Positions 15,898-24,382 of a DNA stretch of 33,551 nucleotides are shown one piece after another. The notes under the pieces are model-generated. The model had not been told where the DNA came from. It ran no database searches and saw only the letters and a program-made list of their open reading frames with translations. The DNA is taken from NCBI RefSeq assembly GCF_014648415.1, contig NZ_BMRB01000014.1, positions 1 to 33,551 of the forward strand. The letters run 5' to 3'. The translations under genes were made by a program, and so were the position numbers. The stretch comes from Actinokineospora fastidiosa (GTDB lineage: Bacteria > Actinomycetota > Actinomycetes > Mycobacteriales > Pseudonocardiaceae). Each line of letters starts with the position of its first letter. Position 1 is the first letter of the stretch.

Positions 15898-15926
15898 GTG
15901 ACCTGGAGTCCGGGGTTGGGTACGGT
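15898..15926 (+). promoter_or_regulatory. Promoter of the DUF574 methyltransferase gene
   Basis: GTGACC (15898-15903) and TACGGT (15921-15926) with a 17-base spacer predict a start near 15933 and a leader of about 29 bases that contains the GGGGGAG ribosome site at 15952-15958. Confidence 0.45.
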
Positions 15927-15961
15927 GCGTGTCCAAGGCTTCAGTCTCGACGGGGGAGCGC

Positions 15962-16783
15962 ATGCCCGAACGGCCCGCGCGCAGCGGTGTCATCGACTTC
16001 GACCGGCCCAACCAAGCCCGGTTGGTCGACGCGCTGCTCGGCGGCCGCGACAACTACGCCGCCGACCGCGCGCTGGTCAGCCTCCTCCTGGAGGTCGACC
16101 CCGGGGCCAGGCAGGCGGCCCGCGACCACCGCGACTGGGTGCTGCGCTGCCTGCGCCTGCTGGCGACCGCGCACGGCGTCGACCAGTACATCGACCTGGG
16201 GTCCGGCCTGCCGACGACGGACAACACCCACCAGATCGTGCAGCGCCACCGGTCGGACGCGCGCGTCGTCTACGTGGACAACGACCCCGTGGTGCAGGCG
16301 TACGGGCGGGCGCTGCTAGAGGACAACGATCTCACCCACATGGCCCCCTGCGACCTGACCGACCCGCACGCCGCGCTGTCGGCGCCGGAGTTGGCCCGCG
16401 TCATCGACTTCGACCGGCCGATCGGGCTGATGATGTGCTCGGTCATCCACCACATCCTGGACGACGCCGTCGCCGCCAAGGTCGTCCGCGGCTGGGTGGA
16501 CCTGCTGCCCAGCGGGTCGTACGTGCTGCTGACCCACCAGTGCGACCCGGAGGACGGCGGCGAGCACAGCGCCCTGGCCCACCGGCTCGACGCGGCGCTG
16601 CGGGACACCCCGATCGCCGGGGTGCACCGCAGGCGGGCCACGATCGAGGGCTACCTCGACGGTCTGGAAATGGTGGAGCCCGGCCTGTCGTTGTTGCATG
16701 AATGGTGGCCGGACGGACCGCGGATGCTGCCGCTGACCGGCATGAACCACCTCATGCTCGGCGCGGTGGCCCGCAAGCCCTAA
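15962..16783 (+). CDS. SAM-dependent methyltransferase, DUF574 (Methyltransf_19) family
   Basis: 273 residues. The N-terminal block F-D-R-P-N-Q-A-R-L-V-D-A-L-L-G-G-R-D-N-Y-A-A-D is the hallmark of this actinomycete family. It is followed by the SAM-binding strand Y-I-D-L-G-S-G-L-P-T, the acidic strand V-V-Y-V-D-N-D-P-V-V and M-M-C-S-V-I-H-H-I-L-D-D. Members are abundant in Streptomyces-like genomes and mostly uncharacterised; substrate unknown. The ATG at 15962 is preceded by GGGGGAG. The in-frame GTG at 15929 is only 3 bases after the -10 and is unlikely. Its TAA (16781-16783) overlaps the stop of the convergent membrane-protein gene (16780-16782), so the two transcripts must overlap at their 3' ends. 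Confidence 0.88.
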   Translation: MPERPARSGVIDFDRPNQARLVDALLGGRDNYAADRALVSLLLEVDPGARQAARDHRDWVLRCLRLLATAHGVDQYIDLGSGLPTTDNTHQIVQRHRSDARVVYVDNDPVVQAYGRALLEDNDLTHMAPCDLTDPHAALSAPELARVIDFDRPIGLMMCSVIHHILDDAVAAKVVRGWVDLLPSGSYVLLTHQCDPEDGGEHSALAHRLDAALRDTPIAGVHRRRATIEGYLDGLEMVEPGLSLLHEWWPDGPRMLPLTGMNHLMLGAVARKP

Positions 16784-17538
16784 CGCGGCTCGGTCAAGGC
16801 GCGGTGCGCGAGGAGCGTGCCGCCCGCCATCGCCGCGGGGAAGACGACCAGCGCGGCCAGCGGGATCAGGCACAGCAGGTAGACCGGCGTGCCGAAGCCC
16901 AGCGTCATCGCCCGCCGCCCCTTGAGGGCGCGCCGCCGCTCCTTGAGGCCCTGCCCCCTGCGCACGAACGGGATGGCCGTCAGCTCCACGGCCAGCAGCC
17001 ACGCCCCGACGAGCACCGCCAGCACCGGCACGACCACCTGCCCGACCACCGGCACGAAGCCCAGCGCGAACAGCACGATCCCCCACAGGACGATCCGGGC
17101 GATCAGCAGGACCGCGTCCCGGACGCCGATCCACGCCGAGCGGCCCCAGCCGACCTGCTGGGCCGACGGCACCCCGCCCAGCTCGGTGTCCTCCACCTGC
17201 TCGGCGATGCTCTCGTAGAACGGGCCGCCGATGATCAGCGTCAGGGCGCCGAACACCAGCACCGACACGGCGACGGCGAGCACAGCGACGGAGATCCCGA
17301 CGCCGATCCGCAGAATTGTCTGCCAGGTCTGCGACCATCCGTCGGCGAACGGGGTCATCCAGCTCACCAGGTCGCCGAGGTTCACCGCCAGCGCGACCAG
17401 CCCGCCGAACAGCACCAGGCTGCTCAGCAGGGCGGGGACGGCCCCCTTCAGCAGCATCGACCCAGACGACAGGACCAGCCGGAAACCCCTGGCCAGCAGC
17501 CCTACCCCGACCCCGAACTCACGCACCGCGTTGATCAC
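16780..17538 (-). CDS. EI24/CysZ-like integral membrane protein
   Basis: 252 residues with several hydrophobic stretches: A-L-L-S-S-L-V-L-F-G-G-L-V-A-L-A-V, I-S-V-A-V-L-A-V-A-V-S-V-L-V-F, I-V-L-W-G-I-V-L-F-A-L, and a final pair near the C terminus. G-G-P-F-Y-E-S-I-A-E-Q-V is the conserved element of the EI24 domain (PF07264), which includes the sulfate transporter CysZ. No sulfur-assimilation genes are nearby, so sulfate transport is not implied. The start is set at the GTG at 17538: on the minus strand TACACT (17545-17550) lies 6 bases before it, the leaderless arrangement. An ATG at 17583 would extend the protein by 15 polar residues but lies upstream of that -10. Confidence 0.8.
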   Translation of the reverse strand: MINAVREFGVGVGLLARGFRLVLSSGSMLLKGAVPALLSSLVLFGGLVALAVNLGDLVSWMTPFADGWSQTWQTILRIGVGISVAVLAVAVSVLVFGALTLIIGGPFYESIAEQVEDTELGGVPSAQQVGWGRSAWIGVRDAVLLIARIVLWGIVLFALGFVPVVGQVVVPVLAVLVGAWLLAVELTAIPFVRRGQGLKERRRALKGRRAMTLGFGTPVYLLCLIPLAALVVFPAAMAGGTLLAHRALTEPR

Positions 17539-17544
17539 CGGCGC

Positions 17545-17550
17545 AGTGTA
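17545..17550 (-). promoter_or_regulatory. -10 element for the EI24/CysZ-like gene
   Basis: TACACT on the minus strand, 6 bases upstream of the GTG at 17538, suggests leaderless transcription. It is the same hexamer as the -10 at 14491. No clear -35 was found. Confidence 0.45.
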
Positions 17551-17570
17551 GTGCCCCGGCCCCGCTGGCC

Positions 17571-17601
17571 TTGACCTCGACATTACTTGAGCTTCTACCT
17601 T
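17571..17601 (+). promoter_or_regulatory. Candidate promoter of the ABC exporter gene
   Basis: TTGACC (17571-17576) is followed after 18-19 bases by CTACCT/TACCTT (17595-17601). The predicted start near 17608 leaves a short leader carrying GGAGGA at 17621-17626. The promoter lies back to back with that of the divergent membrane-protein gene. Confidence 0.4.
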
Positions 17602-17631
17602 CGACACCACACCCGACGACGGAGGAACAGC

Positions 17632-19503
17632 GTGGACATGCAGATGGCGGCGTGGTCGTCGCTCTACAACACGATGCGCGCGCGATCCGGGCCGGTGCCC
17701 ACGCGGCAGACCCTGAAACGGGTGGTCGGGTTCGCCCGGCCGTTACGCGGCAGGCTCGCGGTCTTCGTCGGGCTGAGCACGGTGCTGGCCGCGCTGACCG
17801 TGGCCACGCCCGTGCTGGCCGGACGCGTCGTCGAGGCGATCGTGAGCGGCGACTCCTCCGGCGTCGTGGTGGTGCTGGCGCTGGTGATCGCCGGGGTCGC
17901 CGTCGCCGAGGCGGGGCTCGGCCTGGTCAACCGCTGGCTGTCCTCGACCATCGGCGAGGGCATGATCCTCGACCTGCGCACCAGGGTGTTCGACCATGTC
18001 CAGCGGATGCCGATCGCGTTCTTCACCCGCACCCGCACCGGCGCGCTGGTCTCCCGGCTCAACAACGACGTCATCGGCGCGCATCGCGCCTTCGGCGACA
18101 CGCTGGCGGGCGTGGTCGGCAACCTGGTCACGCTGATCCTGACGCTAGTCGTCATGATCGGGATCTCCTGGCAGGTGACGCTGCTGTCGCTGGTCCTGCT
18201 CCCGGTGTTCGTGCTCCCCGCCCGCCGCATGGGCACCCGGCTGGCCGCGCTGCGCCGCGAGGCCGCCGACCACGACGCCACCATGAACACGCAGATGACC
18301 GAGCGGTTCTCCGCGCCCGGCGCGACCCTGGTCAAGCTGTTCGGCAGGCCCGACGAGGAGTCCCGCGAGTTCGCCGTGCGGGCCCGGCGGGTGCGCGACA
18401 TCGGCGTGCGCAGCGCGGTGCTGCAGTGGGTGTTCGTCACCGCGCTCACCCTGGTCTCGGCGCTGGCCCTGGCCCTGGTCTACGGCCTCGGCGGCGTGCT
18501 CGCCCTGGCGGGCAGCCTCGACGCGGGCGCGGTCGTGGCGCTCGCCCTGCTGCTGACCCGCCTCTACTCGCCGCTGACCGCGCTGGCCAACGCCCGCGTG
18601 GACATCATGAGCGCGCTCGTCAGCTTCGAGCGCGTGTTCGAGGTGCTCGACCTGCCGCCGCTGATCACCGACAAGCCCGACGCGCGGGAGGTCCCCGACG
18701 GCCCGGTCTCGGTCGAGTTCGACAAGGTCCGCTTCGCCTACCCGTCCGCGGACAAGGTGTCGCTCGCCTCGCTGGAGGAGGTCGCCGTGCTCGACACCCG
18801 GGGCGGCGAGGAGGTCCTGCACGAGGTGTCGTTCCGGGTGGAGCCCGGCCAGGTGGTCGCGCTCGTCGGGTCGTCGGGCGCGGGCAAGTCCACCATCGCG
18901 TCCCTGGCGCCGCGCCTCTACGACGTCGACGCGGGCGCGGTCCGGCTCTCCGGCGTCGACGTCCGCGACCTGCGCGCCGACTCGCTGCGCGGCGCGGTCG
19001 GCATGGTCACCCAGGACGGCCACCTGTTCCACGACACCATCGCCGCCAACCTGCGCTTCGCCCGCCCGGACGCCTCCGACGCCGACCTGTGGGACGCGCT
19101 GCGCCGGGCCCGGCTCGCCGACCTCATCGCCTCCCTGCCGGACGGGCTGGAGACGGTCGTCGGCGAACGCGGCTACCGGCTCTCCGGGGGCGAGCGCCAG
19201 CGCCTCACGATCGCCCGCCTGCTCCTGGCCCGCCCTCGGGTCGTGATCCTCGACGAGGCCACCGCGCACCTGGACACGACCTCGGAGGCGGCGGTGCAGG
19301 CCGCGCTCACCGAGGCCCTGCAGGGCAGGACGGCCCTGGTCATCGCCCACCGGCTGTCGACCATCCGCGCCGCCGACCAGATCCTGGTCATCGAGGCGGG
19401 CCGCGTCGTCGAGCAGGGCACCCACGACGACCTGCTGGCCCGCGACGGCCGCTACGCCGAACTGCACCGGACCCAGTTCGCCGAGGAGCCCGCGGCGGCC
19501 TGA
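17632..19503 (+). CDS. ABC exporter half-transporter (fused membrane and ATPase domains)
   Basis: 623 residues. The N-terminal 330 or so residues form a type-I exporter membrane domain (first helix L-A-V-F-V-G-L-S-T-V-L-A-A-L-T-V; coupling-helix region G-A-L-V-S-R-L-N-N-D-V). The C-terminal ATPase domain has Walker A GSSGAGKST (Lys419), signature L-S-G-G-E-R-Q, Walker B V-V-I-L-D-E-A-T and the H-loop I-A-H-R. It should work as a homodimer, or as a heterodimer with a partner elsewhere. Substrate unknown; lipid or drug export is typical of the family. The GTG at 17632 is favoured by GGAGGA 5 bases upstream, with ATG 17638 a close alternative. A run between the two domains (S-A-D-K-V-S-L-A-S-L-E-E-V-A-V-L-D-T) is a small insertion before the ATPase core that is longer than usual. 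Confidence 0.92.
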   Translation: MDMQMAAWSSLYNTMRARSGPVPTRQTLKRVVGFARPLRGRLAVFVGLSTVLAALTVATPVLAGRVVEAIVSGDSSGVVVVLALVIAGVAVAEAGLGLVNRWLSSTIGEGMILDLRTRVFDHVQRMPIAFFTRTRTGALVSRLNNDVIGAHRAFGDTLAGVVGNLVTLILTLVVMIGISWQVTLLSLVLLPVFVLPARRMGTRLAALRREAADHDATMNTQMTERFSAPGATLVKLFGRPDEESREFAVRARRVRDIGVRSAVLQWVFVTALTLVSALALALVYGLGGVLALAGSLDAGAVVALALLLTRLYSPLTALANARVDIMSALVSFERVFEVLDLPPLITDKPDAREVPDGPVSVEFDKVRFAYPSADKVSLASLEEVAVLDTRGGEEVLHEVSFRVEPGQVVALVGSSGAGKSTIASLAPRLYDVDAGAVRLSGVDVRDLRADSLRGAVGMVTQDGHLFHDTIAANLRFARPDASDADLWDALRRARLADLIASLPDGLETVVGERGYRLSGGERQRLTIARLLLARPRVVILDEATAHLDTTSEAAVQAALTEALQGRTALVIAHRLSTIRAADQILVIEAGRVVEQGTHDDLLARDGRYAELHRTQFAEEPAAA

Positions 19504-19529
19504 GGAAATATCCTGGGGAGCACTGTCGA

Positions 19530-19569
19530 TTCCGGCCGTCCCCGCCCGTCGGGTGGGTGACGGCCGGAA
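19530..19569 (+). terminator. Hairpin after the ABC exporter gene
   Basis: Perfect 11-bp stem, TTCCGGCCGTC (19530-19540) with GACGGCCGGAA (19559-19569). The 18-base loop can itself pair (CCCGCCC with GGGTGGG, one wobble). There is no U-tract, as is usual in high-GC actinomycetes. It lies 27 bases after the stop and 33 before the next ATG, so it may terminate or attenuate. Confidence 0.5.
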
Positions 19570-19602
19570 CGCCCGGCCGGTGCGAACAGAGAAGGTTCGA
19601 TC

Positions 19603-20301
19603 ATGAAGGGCGAGAAGTTCGAGGTCCGCTACACCGCCGTCCTGCCCGCGACCCCGGCGGTCGTGTGGGACGCGCTCACCGTCAACGCGGGCGGCTGGCT
19701 CTGGCCGGTGAGCTACGAGCCCCGCGTCGGCGGCAGGCAGGAGGGCCTCGACGACGGCGTCGTCACCGAGTGGGACCCCGAGCGGCGGCTCGCGACCCAC
19801 GCCTCCCGCGACGACGGCTGGTTCAACACGCTGACCTACACCCTGGAGAAGGTCCCTGGCGGGACCCGGCTGGACTACGTCCACCAGGGGGTGCACGAGA
19901 ACGACTACGCCACCGAGCAGGCGGCCTGCGTGGCCCACACGGACCTCTACTTCCACACCCTGGGCCAGTACGTGGCGCACTTCCCCGGCCGCACGGCCAC
20001 CTACGTCTCCGCCGACGCCCCGGCCGGAATGTCCTACGCCGCCGTCCTGGAGGCGCTGGGCCTGGCCTCGGGGGAGGAGCGGGTCCGCTTCACCACCCCC
20101 GACGGGAGCGTGTCGGGGATCGTGGACTACCGCACCGAGAACTTCCTCGGCGTCCGCACCGAGGACGCGCTGTACCGGTTCTTCGGCCGCGACACCTGGG
20201 GCTGGCCGGTGGGCGTCGCCCACCACCTGTTCGGCGGCGGAGCCTCCAGCGAGGCCTGGGAGAAGTGGCTGGGCGCCCTCCGCGTGGGCGGCTGGGTCTA
20301 G
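19603..20301 (+). CDS. SRPBCC (START/Bet v1-like) domain protein
   Basis: 232 residues. The N terminus F-E-V-R-Y-T-A-V-L-P-A-T-P-A-V-V-W-D-A-L-T is the typical first strand and helices of SRPBCC proteins of the AHSA1-like group, followed by W-D-P-E-R-R-L-A, G-T-R-L-D-Y-V-H-Q-G-V and a C-terminal amphipathic region. The fold makes a deep hydrophobic pocket for ligands. Members act as lipid or polyketide binding proteins, cyclases or stress proteins, and none can be chosen here. Length is somewhat more than a single domain (about 150), and the last 80 residues (from M-S-Y-A-A-V-L-E-A-L-G-L) may be a second short domain. The ATG follows a fair AGAGAAGG site. The gene ends 4 bases before a strong hairpin. 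Confidence 0.72.
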   Translation: MKGEKFEVRYTAVLPATPAVVWDALTVNAGGWLWPVSYEPRVGGRQEGLDDGVVTEWDPERRLATHASRDDGWFNTLTYTLEKVPGGTRLDYVHQGVHENDYATEQAACVAHTDLYFHTLGQYVAHFPGRTATYVSADAPAGMSYAAVLEALGLASGEERVRFTTPDGSVSGIVDYRTENFLGVRTEDALYRFFGRDTWGWPVGVAHHLFGGGASSEAWEKWLGALRVGGWV

Positions 20302-20304
20302 GGC

Positions 20305-20334
20305 GGTGGGGGTCCCGCAGCCGGGACCCCCACC
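20305..20334. terminator. Bidirectional terminator between the SRPBCC gene and acsA
   Basis: Perfect 13-bp stem GGTGGGGGTCCCG (20305-20317) with CGGGACCCCCACC (20322-20334) and a 4-base loop, between the stops of two convergent genes. Confidence 0.8.
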
Positions 20335-20336
20335 CC

Positions 20337-22304
20337 TCACTCCGCAGCGGCCTTCTGGTTGCTCAGGCCTTCGGTGATGAGGTTCATGACGGTCTGGTCG
20401 GCGAGGGTGGTGGTGTCGCCGAGTTCGCGGTTCTCGGCGATGTCGCGTAGGAGCCTGCGCATGATCTTGCCGCTGCGGGTCTTCGGCAACTCCTCCACGA
20501 TCAGGATCTGGCGGGGCTTGGCGATCGCCCCGATCTCCTGGGCGACGTGGTTGCGCAACGTGGTGATGTGGGTGTCGCGGTCGGTGGCGGCTTTGCCGCG
20601 GGGGATGACGAAGGCGACGATGCCCTGTCCGGTGGTGGGGTCGCTGGCGCCGACCACGGCGGCTTCGGCGACGGTGGGGTGGGAGACGAGGGCGGACTCG
20701 ACCTCGGTGGTGGAGATGCGGTGTCCCGACACGTTCATGACGTCATCGACGCGGCCGAGCAGCCAGATGTGGCCGTCGTTGTCGTACTTCGCGCCGTCGC
20801 CGGCGAAGTAGTAGCCCTGCTCGGCATACCGGGACCAGTACGTCTCCTTGAAGCGGTCGGGGTCGCCCCAGATGCCGCGCAGCATGCCCGGCCAGGGTTC
20901 GGTGAGCACGAGGTAGCCGCCGGAGCCGTGGGGGACCTCGGTGCCGGTGTCGTCGACGACCTGGGCGCTGATCCCGGGCAGCGGGACCTGCGCCGAGCCC
21001 GGTTTGGTCTTGGTCACCCCGGGCAGCGGGCTGATCATGATCGCGCCGGTCTCGGTCTGCCACCACGTGTCGACCACCGGGCAGCGCTCACCGCCGATGT
21101 GGGTGCGGTACCACACCCAGGCCTCGGGGTTGATCGGCTCGCCCACCGATCCCAGCAGGCGCAGGGAGGACAGGTCGTGGGCGGCGGGGTTGTCCGTCCC
21201 CCACTTCATGAACGTGCGGATCAGCGTGGGGGCGGTGTAGTAGATGGTGACGCCGTATTTGGCGATGATCTCGAAGTGGCGGCCCTGGTGGGGGGTGTTG
21301 GGGGTGCCTTCGTAGACGACCTGGGTGGCGGCGTTGGCGAGGGGGCCGTAGACGATGTAGGAGTGGCCGGTGACCCAGCCGATGTCGGCGGTGCACCAGT
21401 AGACGTCGGTGTCGGGTTTGAGGTCGAAGACCGCGTGGTGGGTGTAGGCGACCTGGGTGAGGTAGCCGCCGCTGGTGTGCAGGATGCCCTTCGGCTTCCC
21501 GGTGGTGCCGGAGGTGTAGAGGATGAAGAGCGGGTGCTCGGAATCGAACGCCTCCGCCTCATGCGTGGTCGGCTGGTCATCGACCAGGTCGTGCCACCAC
21601 ACGTCCCGGTCCGGGACCCAGTCGACCTCGGCGCCGGTCCGCCGCACCACGACCACGTGCTCGATGGACGGGGTCTGCGCCGTCGCCTCGTCGGTCAGGT
21701 TCTTCATCGGCACGGCCTCGCCCCGCCGATACTGGCCGTCCGACGTGATCAGCACCCGGGCCTGCGCGTCGTTGATCCGGGACTGCAGGGCGGCCGGTGA
21801 GAACCCGCCGAACACCACGCTGTGCACCAGGCCCAGGCGGGCGCAGGCGAGCATCGCGACGATGGCCTCGACCAGCATCGGCATCTGGATCGCCACCCGG
21901 TCCCCGGCCCGCAGCCCGAGGAACGCCAGCCCGTTCGCCGCCTGGCACACCATGTCCCGCAGCTGGCCGTACGTCACCGTCCGCGTGTCGCCGGGCTCGC
22001 CCTCCCAGTGCAGCGCCACCCGCTCACCCAGCCCGGCCTCCACGTGCCGGTCCACGCAGTTGTAGGCGACGTTGAGCCTGCCGCCGACGAACCACTTCGC
22101 GAACGGGGCGTCCGACCAGTCCAGCACCTGGTCCCACTCGGTGTCCCAGGCCAGCCTCCGCGCCTGCTCGGCCCAGAACGCCAGCCGGTCCGCCGACGCC
22201 TCCGCGTACGCCGCCGCCGACAGGTTCGCCTGGGCGGAGAAGCCCTCGGGCGGGGCGAACTCCCGCGTCTCGGTCGACAGGTTGTCCAGGGTCTTTCCGC
22301 TCAT
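20337..22304 (-). CDS. acsA: Acetyl-CoA synthetase (AMP-forming)
   Basis: 655 residues, the normal length. It converts acetate, ATP and CoA to acetyl-CoA via acetyl-AMP. Seen: Y-T-S-G-T-T-G-K-P-K-G (P-loop), D-T-W-W-Q-T-E-T-G (the acetate-pocket Trp and the A5 motif), Y-F-A-G-D-G-A, D-D-V-M-N-V-S-G-H-R, and R-S-G-K-I-M-R-R with Lys613, the lysine that protein acetyltransferases modify in Acs enzymes. The ATG at 22304 has GGAGG just upstream on the minus strand. The gene diverges from the kinase/regulator/symporter genes across 197 bases. Two SSS-type symporters of the ActP family are encoded there, so uptake and activation of acetate appear to be organised together as in the E. coli acs-yjcH-actP operon, but with divergent transcription. 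Confidence 0.96.
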   Translation of the reverse strand: MSGKTLDNLSTETREFAPPEGFSAQANLSAAAYAEASADRLAFWAEQARRLAWDTEWDQVLDWSDAPFAKWFVGGRLNVAYNCVDRHVEAGLGERVALHWEGEPGDTRTVTYGQLRDMVCQAANGLAFLGLRAGDRVAIQMPMLVEAIVAMLACARLGLVHSVVFGGFSPAALQSRINDAQARVLITSDGQYRRGEAVPMKNLTDEATAQTPSIEHVVVVRRTGAEVDWVPDRDVWWHDLVDDQPTTHEAEAFDSEHPLFILYTSGTTGKPKGILHTSGGYLTQVAYTHHAVFDLKPDTDVYWCTADIGWVTGHSYIVYGPLANAATQVVYEGTPNTPHQGRHFEIIAKYGVTIYYTAPTLIRTFMKWGTDNPAAHDLSSLRLLGSVGEPINPEAWVWYRTHIGGERCPVVDTWWQTETGAIMISPLPGVTKTKPGSAQVPLPGISAQVVDDTGTEVPHGSGGYLVLTEPWPGMLRGIWGDPDRFKETYWSRYAEQGYYFAGDGAKYDNDGHIWLLGRVDDVMNVSGHRISTTEVESALVSHPTVAEAAVVGASDPTTGQGIVAFVIPRGKAATDRDTHITTLRNHVAQEIGAIAKPRQILIVEELPKTRSGKIMRRLLRDIAENRELGDTTTLADQTVMNLITEGLSNQKAAAE

Positions 22305-22344
22305 CGATCCTCCGAACCGCGCCGGGCCTGGGGGTGGGTCGCCG

Positions 22345-22363
22345 GGTGTGGCTGGTCACAGTA
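22345..22363 (-). promoter_or_regulatory. Tentative acsA promoter element with a CRP-like half-matched site
   Basis: On the minus strand TACTGT (22358-22363) could be a -10 placing the start about 46 bases before the acsA ATG. The overlapping 16-mer at 22345-22360 matches TGTGA-N6-TCACA at 8 of 10 positions. CRP/GlxR control of acs is known in other actinobacteria, but two mismatches make this a weak call. Confidence 0.3.
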
Positions 22364-22501
22364 GGAGGAGCGCGGGGCCGATCGACGGTCCGCGCGACGG
22401 ATGGTCCGGGGACGGGGACGAACGGTCCACGAGCGTTGTCCGAAGAAGGTGAGACAGGACATAACATCTACCCCGACACGTCCGGGACGACAGGGGAGCT
22501 G

Positions 22502-23569
22502 ATGGCGGCACCGCAGCCTGGGGAGCCCCCACGCGCCTGGCTGCCCTGGTCGCGGACCGACCCGGCGGCGGTGCTCGCCTCCGCCCGGCACATCGCCGAC
22601 GACCTGGCCGACGGCCTCGCGGGCACCCGCGTCCGCGCCGCCGCCCGGGGCGTGCGCAGGCTCCTCGGCGCGAGCGGCGTCGGGCTCGCCGACCTGTCCG
22701 GCCGCCCGGTCTGGGCCGGGACGGTCCCGCACGGGCCGCGCTGGGTGGAACTGGTCGACCAGGTCCTGCACAACGAGACCCGGGCGGGCCGCCCGCCCCT
22801 GGTCGTCACGCCGCTGCACGTCCACGACGAGCTCGCCGGGGTGCTGGTCGTCGCCGGGCAGGTGCGCCGCACTGCGGTCGCCGAGGTGGCCGACTGGATC
22901 ACCGCCGCCCTCGAACGTGCCCGCCTCGAGGCCAGCGCCGAGCACGCCGCCCAGGCCGAGTTACGCGCGCTGCGGGCCGAGATCTCCCCGCACTTCGTCT
23001 ACAACGCCCTGACCGTCATCGCCTCGCTGGTCCACTCCGACCCCGAGCGCAGCCGGGAGCTCATGCTCGACTTCGCCGACTACAACCGCTACAGCCTCGC
23101 CAGCCACGGCGAGTACACCACCGTCGCCGACGAGTTCCACGCCATCGAGACCTACCTGGCGCTGCAGCGCGCGGTCCTCGGCGACCGGCTGCGCGTGCAG
23201 GTGCGGGTCGCGCCCGAGGTGCTGGCCGTGGCGATCCCGTACCTCGTCCTGCAGCCGCTGGTCGAGAACGCCGTCCGGCACGGCATCGAGCCGCGGTCGG
23301 CGGGCGGGACCGTGCAGGTCACCGGCGAGGCGGAGGGCAGCGACTGCGTGATCACCGTCGAGGACGACGGCGTCGGCATGGTTCCCGCCAAGGCCGAGGC
23401 GCTGCTGGCGGGCCGCGACGCCGCGGGCAGCGTCGGCCTGGCCAACGTCGATCGGCGGCTGCGTAACGTGTACGGCTCCTGGTACGGATTGGTCCTCGAA
23501 ACCGCAGAGGACGCCGGGACGAAGGTGATCGTCCGAATGCCGATGTTCTCCCCGGGAGTGATGCCGTGA
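22502..23569 (+). CDS. LytS/YehU-type sensor histidine kinase
   Basis: 355 residues. The N-terminal 150 residues look like a GAF-type sensing domain (G-V-G-L-A-D-L-S-G-R-P-V-W-A-G; V-V-T-P-L-H-V-H-D-E-L-A-G-V-L-V-V-A). The His_kinase core follows: E-I-S-P-H-F-V-Y-N-A-L with His164 as phospho-acceptor. The ATPase domain has the N-box L-V-E-N-A-V-R-H-G-I and the G-box D-D-G-V-G-M. No membrane helix is apparent, so this is a soluble sensor, unlike E. coli BtsS/YpdA. The ATG at 22502 has AGGGGAG upstream; the frame is open further upstream but without a better site. It overlaps the response regulator gene. Position next to acsA and ahead of the symporters suggests it senses acetate, pyruvate or a related state. 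Confidence 0.9.
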   Translation: MAAPQPGEPPRAWLPWSRTDPAAVLASARHIADDLADGLAGTRVRAAARGVRRLLGASGVGLADLSGRPVWAGTVPHGPRWVELVDQVLHNETRAGRPPLVVTPLHVHDELAGVLVVAGQVRRTAVAEVADWITAALERARLEASAEHAAQAELRALRAEISPHFVYNALTVIASLVHSDPERSRELMLDFADYNRYSLASHGEYTTVADEFHAIETYLALQRAVLGDRLRVQVRVAPEVLAVAIPYLVLQPLVENAVRHGIEPRSAGGTVQVTGEAEGSDCVITVEDDGVGMVPAKAEALLAGRDAAGSVGLANVDRRLRNVYGSWYGLVLETAEDAGTKVIVRMPMFSPGVMP

Positions 23570-24366
23570 TGGGCAGGGACCCGAGAAGCGGCGGTGGTCT
23601 GCGCGTGCTCGCCGTGGACGACGTGCGCGCCGCGCTCGACGAGCTGTGCAGGCTGTTGCGCGCCGCCCCCGAGGTGGACGACGTCCGCGCGGCTGCCGAC
23701 GCGCTCAGCGCGCTGAAGATGATCCAGGCCGAGCCGTTCGACGGCGTCTTCCTCGACATCTCCATGCCCGGCCTCAACGGCCTCGAACTCGCCTCGCTGC
23801 TGGCCAAGCTCAGCGAGCCGCCCGCGATCGTGTTCGTCACCGCCTTCGACGGGCACGCCGTCTCCGCCTACGGCATCGGCGCGCTGGACTACCTGCTCAA
23901 GCCGGTCCGCGCCGAGCGCCTGGCCGACGCGCTGGCCAGGGTCGAGCGCTTCGTCGCCGCCCGCAGGGCCACCGAGGCCAGCGAGCAGGCGCCGCCGCCC
24001 AAGCCGGACGCCATGCCCGTGCTGCCGGTGGAGACCGACGGCCGCATCCGCTACGTCCGCCGCGGCGACGTCCGCTACGCCGAGGCCCACGGCGACTACG
24101 TCCGCCTGCACACCGCCAGCGGAGTGCACCTGGTCCGCATGCCGATCTCGCGGCTGCAGGAGTACTGGGAGGAGTCCGGTTTCGTCCGCGTGCACCGCGG
24201 CTACCTGGTCGCCATCGACGGCGTGCGCGAGCTGCGCAGCGACTCCGTGGGCGGGATGCTCGCCCACACCGACCTCGGCGACGTGCCCGTGAGCCGCCGC
24301 CACGCCCGCGAGCTGCGCGAACGCCTGCTGCAGGCGGCCCAGCGCGGAGAACTGGGCAGACGGTGA
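23569..24366 (+). CDS. LytTR-family response regulator
   Basis: 265 residues from the ATG in the TGATG overlap with the kinase stop (a GTG at 23566 is an alternative). The receiver domain occupies about 10-130: D17/D18 acidic pair, phospho-acceptor Asp63 in V-F-L-D-I-S-M-P-G, then Thr in F-V-T-A-F and Lys in L-L-K-P-V. The LytTR DNA-binding domain follows (about 160-260: I-R-Y-V-R-R-G-D-V-R-Y-A-E-A-H-G-D-Y-V, F-V-R-V-H-R-G-Y-L-V). Such regulators bind direct repeats upstream of transport genes; in E. coli the homologous BtsR and YpdB switch on pyruvate-responsive transporters. The target here is likely the downstream symporter genes and/or acsA. Confidence 0.93.
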   Translation: MGRDPRSGGGLRVLAVDDVRAALDELCRLLRAAPEVDDVRAAADALSALKMIQAEPFDGVFLDISMPGLNGLELASLLAKLSEPPAIVFVTAFDGHAVSAYGIGALDYLLKPVRAERLADALARVERFVAARRATEASEQAPPPKPDAMPVLPVETDGRIRYVRRGDVRYAEAHGDYVRLHTASGVHLVRMPISRLQEYWEESGFVRVHRGYLVAIDGVRELRSDSVGGMLAHTDLGDVPVSRRHARELRERLLQAAQRGELGRR

Positions 24367-24382
24367 ACGGGCGGGGGCCGCG

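Noticed and set aside
16702..17574. Plus-strand open frames opposite the EI24/CysZ-like gene
   Set aside because: Gln/His/Arg-rich translations with no features; the minus strand encodes a convincing membrane protein.
22334..22501. N-terminal extension of the sensor kinase
   Set aside because: It adds 56 low-complexity residues, reaches across the divergent promoter region and has no ribosome site; ATG 22502 has one.
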